DNA of 64,000 bases, taken from Gammaproteobacteria bacterium (GTDB taxonomy: Bacteria > Pseudomonadota > Gammaproteobacteria > Pseudomonadales > Pseudohongiellaceae). Positions 17,162-25,215 of this stretch are shown here, in pieces; within the stretch, counting starts at the first letter, position 1, and each line of letters begins with the position of its first letter. The position numbers and the translations under genes are program-made. The notes beneath the pieces were generated by a model. It was not told the DNA's origin. It did no database searches and saw only the letters and a program-made list of their open reading frames with translations. The stretch spans positions 92,574 through 156,573 of the forward strand of contig JAQWMX010000011.1 in assembly GCA_029246545.1 (NCBI GenBank), read 5' to 3'.

Positions 17162-17186
17162 TTTACACTGTTTTAAACAGTGTAAA
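17162..17186. repeat. 25-base near-perfect palindrome between permease and cupin genes
   Basis: Two 12-base arms (TTTACACTGTTT and its exact reverse complement) surround a single central base. The centre is too tight for a good RNA hairpin and no T-run follows, so a protein-binding operator upstream of the cupin gene is more likely than a terminator. No regulator gene of obvious fit is adjacent. Confidence 0.6.
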
Positions 17187-17188
17187 CA

Positions 17189-17941
17189 TCAATAAGTAAA
17201 AGCCAAGTAAAAAAAGTTGCTCACTAAAATTAGTGTCATAACATCTATAATTTTTTCATGAGTGCCATCGGACATTTTTTTTAATAATTTGTGGCCTAAG
17301 TAATTTCCGGGGATAGTTGAAAGGCCGGCAATGATACCGAGGATAATTAATTCTGGTGTTAGCAAATCAGTAAATCCAAATACAGATATTTTAATTAAGT
17401 TCATGACTAAGGTAATTGTTGCCAATGTGCCAACGAACGCTAATCGGTTCATGCCAGTGCCCATCAAAAAAGGTGCGAGAAAAAATCCTGGGCCGATAAC
17501 ATTGCCTGCAAGACCGCCCCACACTACAGAAGCACCAGCTAATAATTTTGGACCTGTCTTAATTGAATTCTTTCTTGCCCAATATTTTATAGGTACAGAA
17601 ATAGTTAATACTGAACCAAAAATAAGCGCTATTACTCGAGGAGATAAATATCCAAAGAAGACTGAGCCTGCAATTACAGTAGGTAAGCCAAATAACAGCA
17701 CATGCCGAACTGCCCAAAAGTCTACGTTTTTTCTCAATAAGTAGCCTCGACTTAAATGACTAAATATTAAGGCGCAGGTAATAACCGGAACAGTCGGCTT
17801 TATACCAATAAAGTGAGCGATAACTCCTGTCATTATCAGACCGCCTACCATGCCAATTGCGCCATGTATTATTCCGGCAACAAATGCGACAGCAATAATT
17901 AACGGTAACAGCCAAGGGTCAGACCCTAAGATTTCAAACAT
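17189..17941 (-). CDS. TauE/SafE family membrane permease
   Basis: The 250-residue protein is almost entirely hydrophobic, with about eight membrane spans. It has the family repeats around GIIHGAIGMVGGLIMTGVIA and VWGGLAGNVIGPGFFLAPFL (PF01925). Members export sulfite or organosulfonates, or move other small anions, across the inner membrane. Its start lies eight bases inside the end of tctA, so it is translationally coupled to the tricarboxylate transporter genes, suggesting a related anion substrate or its by-product. Substrate not determinable from sequence. Confidence 0.85.
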   Translation of the reverse strand: MFEILGSDPWLLPLIIAVAFVAGIIHGAIGMVGGLIMTGVIAHFIGIKPTVPVITCALIFSHLSRGYLLRKNVDFWAVRHVLLFGLPTVIAGSVFFGYLSPRVIALIFGSVLTISVPIKYWARKNSIKTGPKLLAGASVVWGGLAGNVIGPGFFLAPFLMGTGMNRLAFVGTLATITLVMNLIKISVFGFTDLLTPELIILGIIAGLSTIPGNYLGHKLLKKMSDGTHEKIIDVMTLILVSNFFYLAFTY

Positions 17942-19439
17942 TAACGTTGACTTTTTTTGTAAGGAATTTCACTAGACGCCCACCAAAAAGTGAAGCCATA
18001 AGCATGATTAACATTAAAATTGCGAAAGGCCGCTCTAGTAAATAAGACCATTGGCCGCCGCTGATTTGATACGAATAAATTAAAGATTCTTCAGCCATAC
18101 CGCCTAAGAGTAAACCTATGACCGCTGCTGCAACAGAAAAATTATAACGCTTAAATATCCAGCCTATTAAGGAGAATATTAAAACTGTTATGGGGCCAGA
18201 CAAGTTGCCAGTTAAACCAAAAGAACCAAAAATAGCCAGCGCTAGAACCGAAGGAATCAGGTAATGCATTGGCACTTTTACAACATTCGCTAAAATAGGA
18301 ATAAACATTAGACCTAATATAATTAGGAGGAATGCTTGCCCGAAGTTGGCAAAGATAATGGCATAAACAATATCAGTTTGCTCTCGAATAAACTGCGGAC
18401 CGCCAGTGATATTGTGCATGGAAAACGCGGCTAGCATGACTGCAGTTGCACCACCGCCAGGTATACCTAATGCTAATAAGGTTGCCATTGAGCCCGCTTC
18501 AGAAGAACTGTTAGCCGCTTCTGAAGCTATAACCCCGGTGGGATTGCCCTGACCAAAAGAGTCAGGATCAGGGTCTTTTCGTTTGGTTTGGATATAAGAT
18601 AATAAATTAGCAATTGAAGAGCCTACTCCTGGTACGGCTCCAACGAGCACCCCAATCAAACTTCCTCGGGCCAGGACCCACGGGTAACGTATAACACTTT
18701 TAAAACCGCTAAAAATTTTACTGATGCTGACTTTTCGTGCGGCACTGTCATCAACCAAATACTTTGTGTTCACTAAGCGAAACAATTCTGATGCTGCAAA
18801 CATCCCCATCATGGCGGGTATAACAGGGATACCATCCAATAAATAACTTATACCTAATGTGCCTCTTGCTACTCCAGCCTCGCCATAGCCAACTGTTCCC
18901 AGCAGTAAACCAAAAAAGCCAGCAATCATGCCTTTGATGACATGTTGTCCACTCAGACTGGCGATTAAAGTAATACCCCAAATGACGATAATGCTCATCT
19001 CAGCAGGGCCCATTTTAAGTACCAGTTCTGAAATTGGTTTTACTAAAAACAACAAAAGAATATAGCCAACGATCACACTAATGGTAGAAGCACCTAAGGC
19101 AATGCCTAAGGCCAGATTGTGTTGACCCTTTCTCGCCATAGGGTAACCATCAAATGTTGTTGCAATGGATGATGAGGTGCCGGGAATATTCATTAATATG
19201 GCAGGGATCCCTCCACCAAAGCTGCCGCCGGTAAAAATGGCGGTGAGAAAAAGCATGGCTTGTATAAAGTCCATGTATAAGGTCATTGGCAAGAAAATTG
19301 CCATAGCCATTGAAATTTGTAAGCCGGGTACAGCGCCGAAAAGTAAACCGATCAATATGCCTGGAACGACAATTAACCAAGTTGAATAATCAGCAAAAAG
19401 TAAATCTAGGCCAGCTTGTAGAGCTATTATATCAATCAT
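17934..19439 (-). CDS. tctA: Tripartite tricarboxylate transporter large permease TctA
   Basis: The 501-residue integral membrane protein carries the TctA signatures VPGLQISMAMAIFLPMT, GGSFGGGIPAILMNIPGTSS and LGIPGGGATAVMLAAFSMHN (PF01970), with about 10-12 spans. It forms the transport pathway of a solute-binding-protein-dependent secondary transporter for carboxylates. It is preceded by tctB (9 bases) and tctC, and overlaps the TauE-like gene by eight bases. All three TTT parts are present and intact, so the system should work. Confidence 0.93.
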   Translation of the reverse strand: MIDIIALQAGLDLLFADYSTWLIVVPGILIGLLFGAVPGLQISMAMAIFLPMTLYMDFIQAMLFLTAIFTGGSFGGGIPAILMNIPGTSSSIATTFDGYPMARKGQHNLALGIALGASTISVIVGYILLLFLVKPISELVLKMGPAEMSIIVIWGITLIASLSGQHVIKGMIAGFFGLLLGTVGYGEAGVARGTLGISYLLDGIPVIPAMMGMFAASELFRLVNTKYLVDDSAARKVSISKIFSGFKSVIRYPWVLARGSLIGVLVGAVPGVGSSIANLLSYIQTKRKDPDPDSFGQGNPTGVIASEAANSSSEAGSMATLLALGIPGGGATAVMLAAFSMHNITGGPQFIREQTDIVYAIIFANFGQAFLLIILGLMFIPILANVVKVPMHYLIPSVLALAIFGSFGLTGNLSGPITVLIFSLIGWIFKRYNFSVAAAVIGLLLGGMAEESLIYSYQISGGQWSYLLERPFAILMLIMLMASLFGGRLVKFLTKKVNVNV

Positions 19440-19448
19440 ATATAGTTC

Positions 19449-19904
19449 TCAATATTGGCTAGGCAAAATTAACATCGGCATGGGGTAAGGCAACATGCTC
19501 GAAAAAAACAGCGCAACTAAAAAGCCAAAAGCAATGCTGTAAGCCAATACCCAAATGAGTCTTCTTTCTCCATGTAGCCATAAAAAAGCAGCAATAAATA
19601 AACTCGTGCCCACGTCAAAACCTAACCAAGCTAAAGAAGTTATATACAGTATAAAAAGACAGATGACTGGGACTACACTAGAAACTGGTTCGAGTTTTTC
19701 AATTATCGGGTCATTGTCTTTACACCTGTTAATGAATTCGATAATGCATAGACTCAAGATAATTAGACTGAGCGGTAAAACTAAAATTAAATTGATTATG
19801 TGTGAAGAAGCAGAATAAGCATCATATAAATACCAAGCTACTAGCGCAGCGATAGTCGCTATTACGATTAGGTCGAAAAAAACGTGGGCTTTTTTTGAAT
19901 TCAT
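19449..19904 (-). CDS. tctB: Tripartite tricarboxylate transporter small subunit TctB
   Basis: The 151-residue membrane protein has four predicted spans, the size and topology of TctB (PF07331). Sequence conservation in this family is weak, so the call rests mainly on its position between tctC (13 bases) and tctA (9 bases), its charged loop between spans two and three, and AWLGFDVGTSLFIAAFLWLHG. It is an accessory subunit needed for assembly or activity of the TctA pathway. Confidence 0.85.
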   Translation of the reverse strand: MNSKKAHVFFDLIVIATIAALVAWYLYDAYSASSHIINLILVLPLSLIILSLCIIEFINRCKDNDPIIEKLEPVSSVVPVICLFILYITSLAWLGFDVGTSLFIAAFLWLHGERRLIWVLAYSIAFGFLVALFFSSMLPYPMPMLILPSQY

Positions 19905-19917
19905 AAGCTTAAGTTTC

Positions 19918-20940
19918 TTACCTTTGCTGTTCTAGTAGGTAAGAATAGTTTTTAAAGATATCAAAATTGGTATTCATTATTTCTGTTGCTTGTAGCGGTC
20001 CAATCCAACGGCCGCCAATATCAGAGCGTTGTAATAGTTCTTGTAGAGCAGGATTTTGCAGTGCGCGCTCCAGCGCTAAACTAATATATTCAAAACGTTC
20101 CGGGTAATTTTGCTTAAACTTTGTAGTGGTAGCAAAGCCTCGAATTGAACCAGGCAATATCGGCGCCGTAAATCCCAAAGGTGCTAGTGCTTGGTTAAGA
20201 GTTGGAGCATCCCAGGCTTCATTTCGAACATCACTTACGATGGCGACAGGTTCAATATATTCTCGAATACTTTCACAGCCCTCTGCACTGATCACCGTAA
20301 AATCGACGACGCCACCGGCCACAGCAGCACGAGCCTGACCACCACTATTATAGGCAACTAAATTAAGGTTCTCTTGTGGGATACCATTTACTTCAAGTAA
20401 AAGTTTCGCCATGAGATGGCCAGCTGAGCCTCTTACTACAGAAGCGCGAACGGTTTTTGGTCTGTTACGAATAGCGTCGAGTAATTCTTCAAGATTTTTA
20501 TAATCGGAAGCTTTGCTTAATGCGATTAAGTCTTCATCAAACCACTGAAAATTAATATAAGAAAAATCTTCGATAGTGTAGTCGGCGTTTCCTTCCAATA
20601 TGGTATTTGATAAATAGGGCGAGAAGGCTGAAGCAAAAACTGTGTAACCATCGTGCGGTCTTCCCAAGACATAATTTGCTGCTAGTAATGTGCCGGCGCC
20701 GTTGCGATTTATCACTTGCACAGGTTCACCGAGTTCTTCACCTAAATAAGTAGACACTGCTCTTGCCATACGGTCAACGCTGCCGCCTACACCAAAGCCC
20801 ACAACTACTGTAATGGGTTGGCTAGGGTAATTCTGAGCCATAGCTGATGATGAAGTAATTGAAATGATTAACAATAAAAAACAGAAATAAACACCGAAGT
20901 TAGTTTTTATATTCATTCTATTTATTTGTTTTTTAATCAT
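19918..20940 (-). CDS. tctC: Tripartite tricarboxylate transporter periplasmic binding protein TctC
   Basis: The product (340 residues from 20940, or 332 from the in-frame ATG at 20916; neither has a clear Shine-Dalgarno) has a signal peptide ending near SSAMAQ. It then has the Bug/TctC fold: YPSQPITVVVGFGVGGSVDR and a later LGRPHDGYTVFAS. It delivers a carboxylate to TctA/TctB. The canonical acid-binding loop is present but I cannot name the ligand. The ModA-like lipoprotein gene ends only 17 bases upstream, which suggests two binding proteins may serve one system. Confidence 0.9.
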   Translation of the reverse strand: MIKKQINRMNIKTNFGVYFCFLLLIISITSSSAMAQNYPSQPITVVVGFGVGGSVDRMARAVSTYLGEELGEPVQVINRNGAGTLLAANYVLGRPHDGYTVFASAFSPYLSNTILEGNADYTIEDFSYINFQWFDEDLIALSKASDYKNLEELLDAIRNRPKTVRASVVRGSAGHLMAKLLLEVNGIPQENLNLVAYNSGGQARAAVAGGVVDFTVISAEGCESIREYIEPVAIVSDVRNEAWDAPTLNQALAPLGFTAPILPGSIRGFATTTKFKQNYPERFEYISLALERALQNPALQELLQRSDIGGRWIGPLQATEIMNTNFDIFKNYSYLLEQQR

Positions 20941-20957
20941 GATAAAAAAGTAAGCAA

Positions 20958-21815
20958 TTAATTAGTGCCCTCTAAAACAACGGGGGATAAGCCAGATGCT
21001 GAAATAGCAGGGGCTATATTTTCTGATGATAAATAATCGAGCAAACGTGAAGCTGCTTCAGGGTTGTTGGCATCAATCAGAATGCCTGCAGAAAAAGTAG
21101 TGACCCTTTGTAATTCGTCGGGAATTGGCCCTACAAAAGCTGCACCGGCTATCGGCAAGATTTCACTAATTTGTTGAAAGCCAATATCGACTTCGCCACG
21201 TGCAACCACAGAGGCTACTCGTTCACTAAGTATACGCACAGATTTCGGTTGTAGCGTTTCCCAAATACCCATTTCTGGGAAAAGTGTTGTAGAGAGATAA
21301 GTCCCACTAGCACTTGCTGAATACCCGATAGAGTCTGCATCCATTAAGGCTTGAACAAATAACTCAACTGAACTGATATCGGGCAAAACAGAACCTTCTT
21401 GAACTGCCATGCCTATTTGAGATCTAACTAAATCGATTCGTGATGAGTTAATAACAAAGCCGTTCTGAGTCAAATTATCCAATGAGCCTCTAGATAATAT
21501 AATGACATCAAAGTCTTCCCCATTTGCAAGTCTCATTGGGATTGAATCGATAGCACCTCCAGAAGAAGAGCCATATTCAGTGTGTAACTTTATGCCAAGG
21601 TCGCGTTCAATTTGTGGGATTAAATTATCATAGGCAGCAGCAAAACCGCCTGATGTTACGACCTTAACAACCGGGACTTGGTCTTGAGAATTGCTATTGA
21701 GTTGTTCTTTAGGGGCGCACGCGATTAATAGTGCACAAAGAAGGAGGCTAAAAAATTTAGCACTTATGTTTTTTTGAGCGTGTTCTTGAGTTTTAATTTG
21801 TGAAATATTGCTCAT
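20958..21815 (-). CDS. ModA-like extracellular solute-binding lipoprotein
   Basis: From the ATG at 21815 (an in-frame ATG at 21866 is the alternative; neither has a good ribosome site) the product is 285 residues with a lipoprotein signal ending LLIAC, so Cys is the lipidated residue. The mature part resembles the molybdate-type periplasmic binding fold: VVTSGGFAAAYDNLIPQIERD, GEDFDVIILSRGSLDNL, SIGYSASASGTYLSTTL and RGEVDIGFQQISEIL. No ModB/ModC genes are present. It sits directly before tctC, so it more likely binds an organic acid for the tripartite transporter or a sensor than molybdate. Confidence 0.78.
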   Translation of the reverse strand: MSNISQIKTQEHAQKNISAKFFSLLLCALLIACAPKEQLNSNSQDQVPVVKVVTSGGFAAAYDNLIPQIERDLGIKLHTEYGSSSGGAIDSIPMRLANGEDFDVIILSRGSLDNLTQNGFVINSSRIDLVRSQIGMAVQEGSVLPDISSVELFVQALMDADSIGYSASASGTYLSTTLFPEMGIWETLQPKSVRILSERVASVVARGEVDIGFQQISEILPIAGAAFVGPIPDELQRVTTFSAGILIDANNPEAASRLLDYLSSENIAPAISASGLSPVVLEGTN

Positions 21816-21926
21816 TGCATTGATGTTTTTATTATTAAAGACAAAAATGCCACTATAAATTTTCAATCAAAGTGGTATTTAATGTTATTTGAATGGCGCG
21901 GTTTACGCCAGCATCAATTACAGGGC

Positions 21927-23045
21927 TTATTCTGGACTAATTCTCAATACTGGTTTTACAACAGAACCATCTTCACTGGCTTCAATGGCTTCATTGATTT
22001 GGTCGAAATCGAAATATTCAATCAATTTCTCAAAAGGAAATTGGCCAGCAATATGGTATTCAATTAACTCGGTAAGAAAATTGCTGATGTCACTATCTCC
22101 GCCAAGAATGCCCATCACAGTTCGACCTTGTGACATAAGCGTAATTTCATTGAACTCCAGCATATCTTCTGGTCCTGATGCGCCAACTAGGCCAAGTACT
22201 GATTTGAAGGTAAGCAAGCTAAAAGCATCTTCAATAACTTTATTAATGCCGGTTGTATCGAATGCATAAGCTAAACCTTTGGGACAAAGTTCGCTAATTT
22301 TTGCAATGGCATCATCTTTGGCATTAAAGGTATGAGTGGCACCTAGTTCTTTAGCTAGAGCAAGTCGATCGTCATTTACATCTACGGCGATAATTGGGTT
22401 AGCGCCAGCAATCTTGGCTGCCATAACTGCTGCCATACCAACAGTACCAGAACCAAAAACAGCGAAAGACATGCCTGCTCGAACTTTCATACTGCGCAAT
22501 ACAGCACCAGCACCTGTCATCAACCCACAGCCAATTGGCGATAATCTTTCAAGTGGTATGTCAGCTGCACTGTCAGGAACTCTGGCAACGTTTCTTTCAT
22601 TAGCAACGGCATAAGTGGCGAAGCTAGACTGTCCAAAAAAACTGGCATTCATATGTTCGCCATCCATAGTCATAGTGGAAGAGCCATCAGGACGTTTGCC
22701 GTCCCAATTGTATTTGAAGAATTCATAGCAATAGGTTGGAGAGTTATCGTCACAGCTTGGACATCCACCACAACTGTTGAAGCTCATTACAACTCTGTCA
22801 CCTGGTTTTGCGACTGAGACTTCACTGCCAACTTCCTCAACAATGCCGGCTCCCTCGTGACCTAAAACAATAGGATGAGGAACTGGTAACTGTTTATCGC
22901 GTACTGCGAGGTCAGTATGACAAATACCAGAAGCGACCATTCTGATTTTTAATTCATTAGGTTGCAGGTCATCTAATACGACATCTTCGATTGCAAAAGG
23001 GTGTTCATTTCCGCGACAGATCGCGGCACGTGCATTAGTTGGCAT
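21927..23045 (-). CDS. Zinc-dependent NAD(P) alcohol dehydrogenase (MDR family)
   Basis: The 372-residue medium-chain dehydrogenase has the catalytic-zinc residues in GICHTDLAVRD and VLGHEGAGIVEEVG, and the structural-zinc cysteines in NSCGGCPSCDDNSPTYC. Its Rossmann motif FGSGTVGMAAVMAAKIAG is followed by an acidic VDVND, which favours NAD. The insert pattern resembles aryl-alcohol dehydrogenases (benzyl alcohol, XylB-like). AGGAG precedes the ATG. It lies between the YdhR-like gene (135-base gap) and the ModA-like lipoprotein gene (111-base gap), so it may have its own promoter. The substrate is probably an alcohol or aldehyde intermediate of the same pathway. Confidence 0.9.
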   Translation of the reverse strand: MPTNARAAICRGNEHPFAIEDVVLDDLQPNELKIRMVASGICHTDLAVRDKQLPVPHPIVLGHEGAGIVEEVGSEVSVAKPGDRVVMSFNSCGGCPSCDDNSPTYCYEFFKYNWDGKRPDGSSTMTMDGEHMNASFFGQSSFATYAVANERNVARVPDSAADIPLERLSPIGCGLMTGAGAVLRSMKVRAGMSFAVFGSGTVGMAAVMAAKIAGANPIIAVDVNDDRLALAKELGATHTFNAKDDAIAKISELCPKGLAYAFDTTGINKVIEDAFSLLTFKSVLGLVGASGPEDMLEFNEITLMSQGRTVMGILGGDSDISNFLTELIEYHIAGQFPFEKLIEYFDFDQINEAIEASEDGSVVKPVLRISPE

Positions 23046-23180
23046 TGTGAGTACTCCTAAAACTGTTTGTTAAATTAAACTCTGGTCTTATTGAAGATTT
23101 AATTGCTTTGTAATTTTTTAAGGTATTAAAGTCAAATTACTTTACAGTTTTTAATATAAGAAAATAAGAAGGCAATAGGG

Positions 23181-23477
23181 TTAACGTTGATGATTATCAA
23201 CCAATGTTGCTACTTCGACATATTCAACGCTCGGTCTCACACCATAAAATTTTCCTACAGCTTCAATATTTTCTTCAGTGAAAAAGTTTCTGGCAGCAGC
23301 TTCTTCTTCCCATATATAAAAATTTCTTGCCTGTTTTTTATCGGCATCAACAGTAAATGCCTTAGAACGTAATCCAGGCATATTCTCGAATTTACTGCGT
23401 GCCATTAAAGCATTCTGCTGAACTTTGTCAGCATCAAAGTTGTCATCTAAATCGAATGTTACAAATGTTGCGATCAT
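23181..23477 (-). CDS. YdhR-like small putative monooxygenase
   Basis: The 98-residue soluble protein resembles the YdhR family (PF08803): MIATFVTFDLDDNFDADKVQ, MPGLRSKAFTVDADKKQARN and FYIWEEEAAARNFF. This is a ferredoxin-like alpha/beta barrel dimer related to antibiotic-biosynthesis monooxygenases. Members are thought to oxidise aromatic compounds without cofactor, but this is unproven. It lies between the second VOC gene (52 bases) and the alcohol dehydrogenase gene on the same strand, which fits a catabolic cluster. Confidence 0.75.
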   Translation of the reverse strand: MIATFVTFDLDDNFDADKVQQNALMARSKFENMPGLRSKAFTVDADKKQARNFYIWEEEAAARNFFTEENIEAVGKFYGVRPSVEYVEVATLVDNHQR

Positions 23478-23529
23478 TTTCTCTCTCTTTCTATAATTTG
23501 TTTCGGTTGTGATTTTAAAAAAGTAAAAA

Positions 23530-24333
23530 TTAAGGGATTAGACCTTGGGTTAATTCAATATTTGTTCCCCATGGATCTACTAAAAAGGCAATAGCTAGCT
23601 CAGTATCAGGAACAACACGATAACTTAAAGTAATAGGGACACCTGCGGCTTCAAGTTTCTCTAATGTCGCTTCCAAGTCCACAACTTCAAAGCCGATATG
23701 ATCTAATACCGTGCCTTGGATTGGTAGGCGTGTTTCTTCACTTCCACTAAAGGTCAGATTAACACCAGGTATGTCGCCAGCTGGATATTCACCACGCATA
23801 CCGGGAACAGCACCAAACATTTCTGTATACCAGTCTTGCATAGCTTCATATTCTGGCAAGTAAAAATGAATATGATTTAACTCAACAGAAGCGGCCATGT
23901 CAGCGTTTTCACGAATCTCTAACCTAATGTCATTAGGTCCGTGTACGTTAAAACGTTCAACTGAGTCAGTTGTTTCGATGTCAAAACCAGCTGATTCTAG
24001 GCGTGCTGCCATATCAGTTGCATCTTCTACATCAAAGCCTAAATGATCGATCAAGGTACCGACAGAACCAGAGCTTGGGTTTTCATCAAAAAATATAATA
24101 ACCACACCAGGAATGCCGTAATAACTCAATGGGCCGTTTTGAATTGTGGTTGCGCCCAAGATTTCCCAGAAAAGTTGGGTGCGAGCAGGATCAGTTGTCC
24201 AGAAATGCAAATGTCCCATCGATGTACCTGCAGCATTGGGTTCGGCTAGCTGCTGTGCAATGGAAATCATAGGCATTGAAAACAAAATTGCCATTATCAG
24301 TTGTTTAAAACTTCTTTTAGTAATAAAGGACAT
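23530..24333 (-). CDS. Exported VOC-family (glyoxalase/dioxygenase fold) protein 2
   Basis: The 267-residue protein has a signal peptide ending SIAQQ and two vicinal-oxygen-chelate modules. The first runs from MGHLHFWTTD to RLEIREN, the second from LNHIHFYLPE to TNIELTQG. The His and Glu at these spots are the usual metal ligands. AAGGA precedes the ATG. It is a tandem paralogue of the gene just upstream (17-base gap), with shared phrases such as MFGAVPGMR, GDIPGVNLTFS and GTVLDHIGFEV. VOC enzymes include extradiol dioxygenases, glyoxalases and epimerases; export is uncommon. Activity unknown. Confidence 0.85.
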   Translation of the reverse strand: MSFITKRSFKQLIMAILFSMPMISIAQQLAEPNAAGTSMGHLHFWTTDPARTQLFWEILGATTIQNGPLSYYGIPGVVIIFFDENPSSGSVGTLIDHLGFDVEDATDMAARLESAGFDIETTDSVERFNVHGPNDIRLEIRENADMAASVELNHIHFYLPEYEAMQDWYTEMFGAVPGMRGEYPAGDIPGVNLTFSGSEETRLPIQGTVLDHIGFEVVDLEATLEKLEAAGVPITLSYRVVPDTELAIAFLVDPWGTNIELTQGLIP

Positions 24334-24350
24334 TATATTTTCCTTATGGC

Positions 24351-25169
24351 TTAATCTTGCGGTTCCAAACCTTGGGTTAATTCTATGTAAGTACCCCAGG
24401 GGTCTGTTAGAAATGCGATGGCTAAATTTGCTGCCGGGATTTCCCGATAACCAAGATCCATGGTCACACCGGCTGCTTCTAGTTTGGCAATCGTTGCCTG
24501 CAAATCACTAACTTCAAAACCGATATGATCTAGGACAGTGCCTTGAGTTGGCATGACCGGAGTTTCAGCTTGGTTAAAAGTGAGATTTACACCAGGAATG
24601 TCGCCAGCTTGGAAAATTGCGCGCATGCCGGGTACGGCTCCAAACATCTCGTAATACCAGTTCTGCATTGCTTCAATGTCAGGGGTTTCCCAATGAATAT
24701 GGTGCATCTGAATCGGTGTATTGATTTCTGTATTTTCCAATATTTCAATTAGTAGTCCATCAGGACCGTTGACCCAGAGCTGGCCAGGGAAACCGCCACG
24801 TTCAACATCTATACCAGAAGAGATCCATCTGTCATATGCAGCATTAACATTGGGCACATGAAAGCCAACATGAATAATCATTGTGCCGTCTGAGCCATTG
24901 CTAGGCTCAGCTTCACGTACTAGAATGAAAACGCCTGGAATAGCATACATGCTAAGAGGCCCGTTCTGAATTGAGGTGGCACCTAAATCTTCCCAAAATT
25001 CATTACTGGCTTCGATATCTGAAGCTTGGAAATGCAAGTGCCCCATTGCTACACCATCATTATTGGGGGCGGCTAACTGAGCAAAAGAATGAAATGGCGT
25101 AGAAAAAAGAAGGGCAACTATAAAATGTAAAAAGCTTTTTAGATTTACAACAGAATGAATCTTAGACAT
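24351..25169 (-). CDS. Exported VOC-family (glyoxalase/dioxygenase fold) protein 1
   Basis: The 272-residue protein has a signal peptide ending FHSFAQ and two VOC modules with likely metal ligands in MGHLHFQASD, LLIEILEN, MHHIHWETPD and TYIELTQG. AGGAG precedes the ATG. It is the first gene of the leftward array and a close tandem paralogue of the next gene. The pair may form a heterodimer or act on two related compounds. It is divergent from the AtuA-like gene at 25216, with 46 bases between them that must hold both promoters. Confidence 0.85.
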   Translation of the reverse strand: MSKIHSVVNLKSFLHFIVALLFSTPFHSFAQLAAPNNDGVAMGHLHFQASDIEASNEFWEDLGATSIQNGPLSMYAIPGVFILVREAEPSNGSDGTMIIHVGFHVPNVNAAYDRWISSGIDVERGGFPGQLWVNGPDGLLIEILENTEINTPIQMHHIHWETPDIEAMQNWYYEMFGAVPGMRAIFQAGDIPGVNLTFNQAETPVMPTQGTVLDHIGFEVSDLQATIAKLEAAGVTMDLGYREIPAANLAIAFLTDPWGTYIELTQGLEPQD

Positions 25170-25215
25170 TATATTTCTCCTGAAATGATGGAGTTCAAAT
25201 TTATCATTTCATTTT

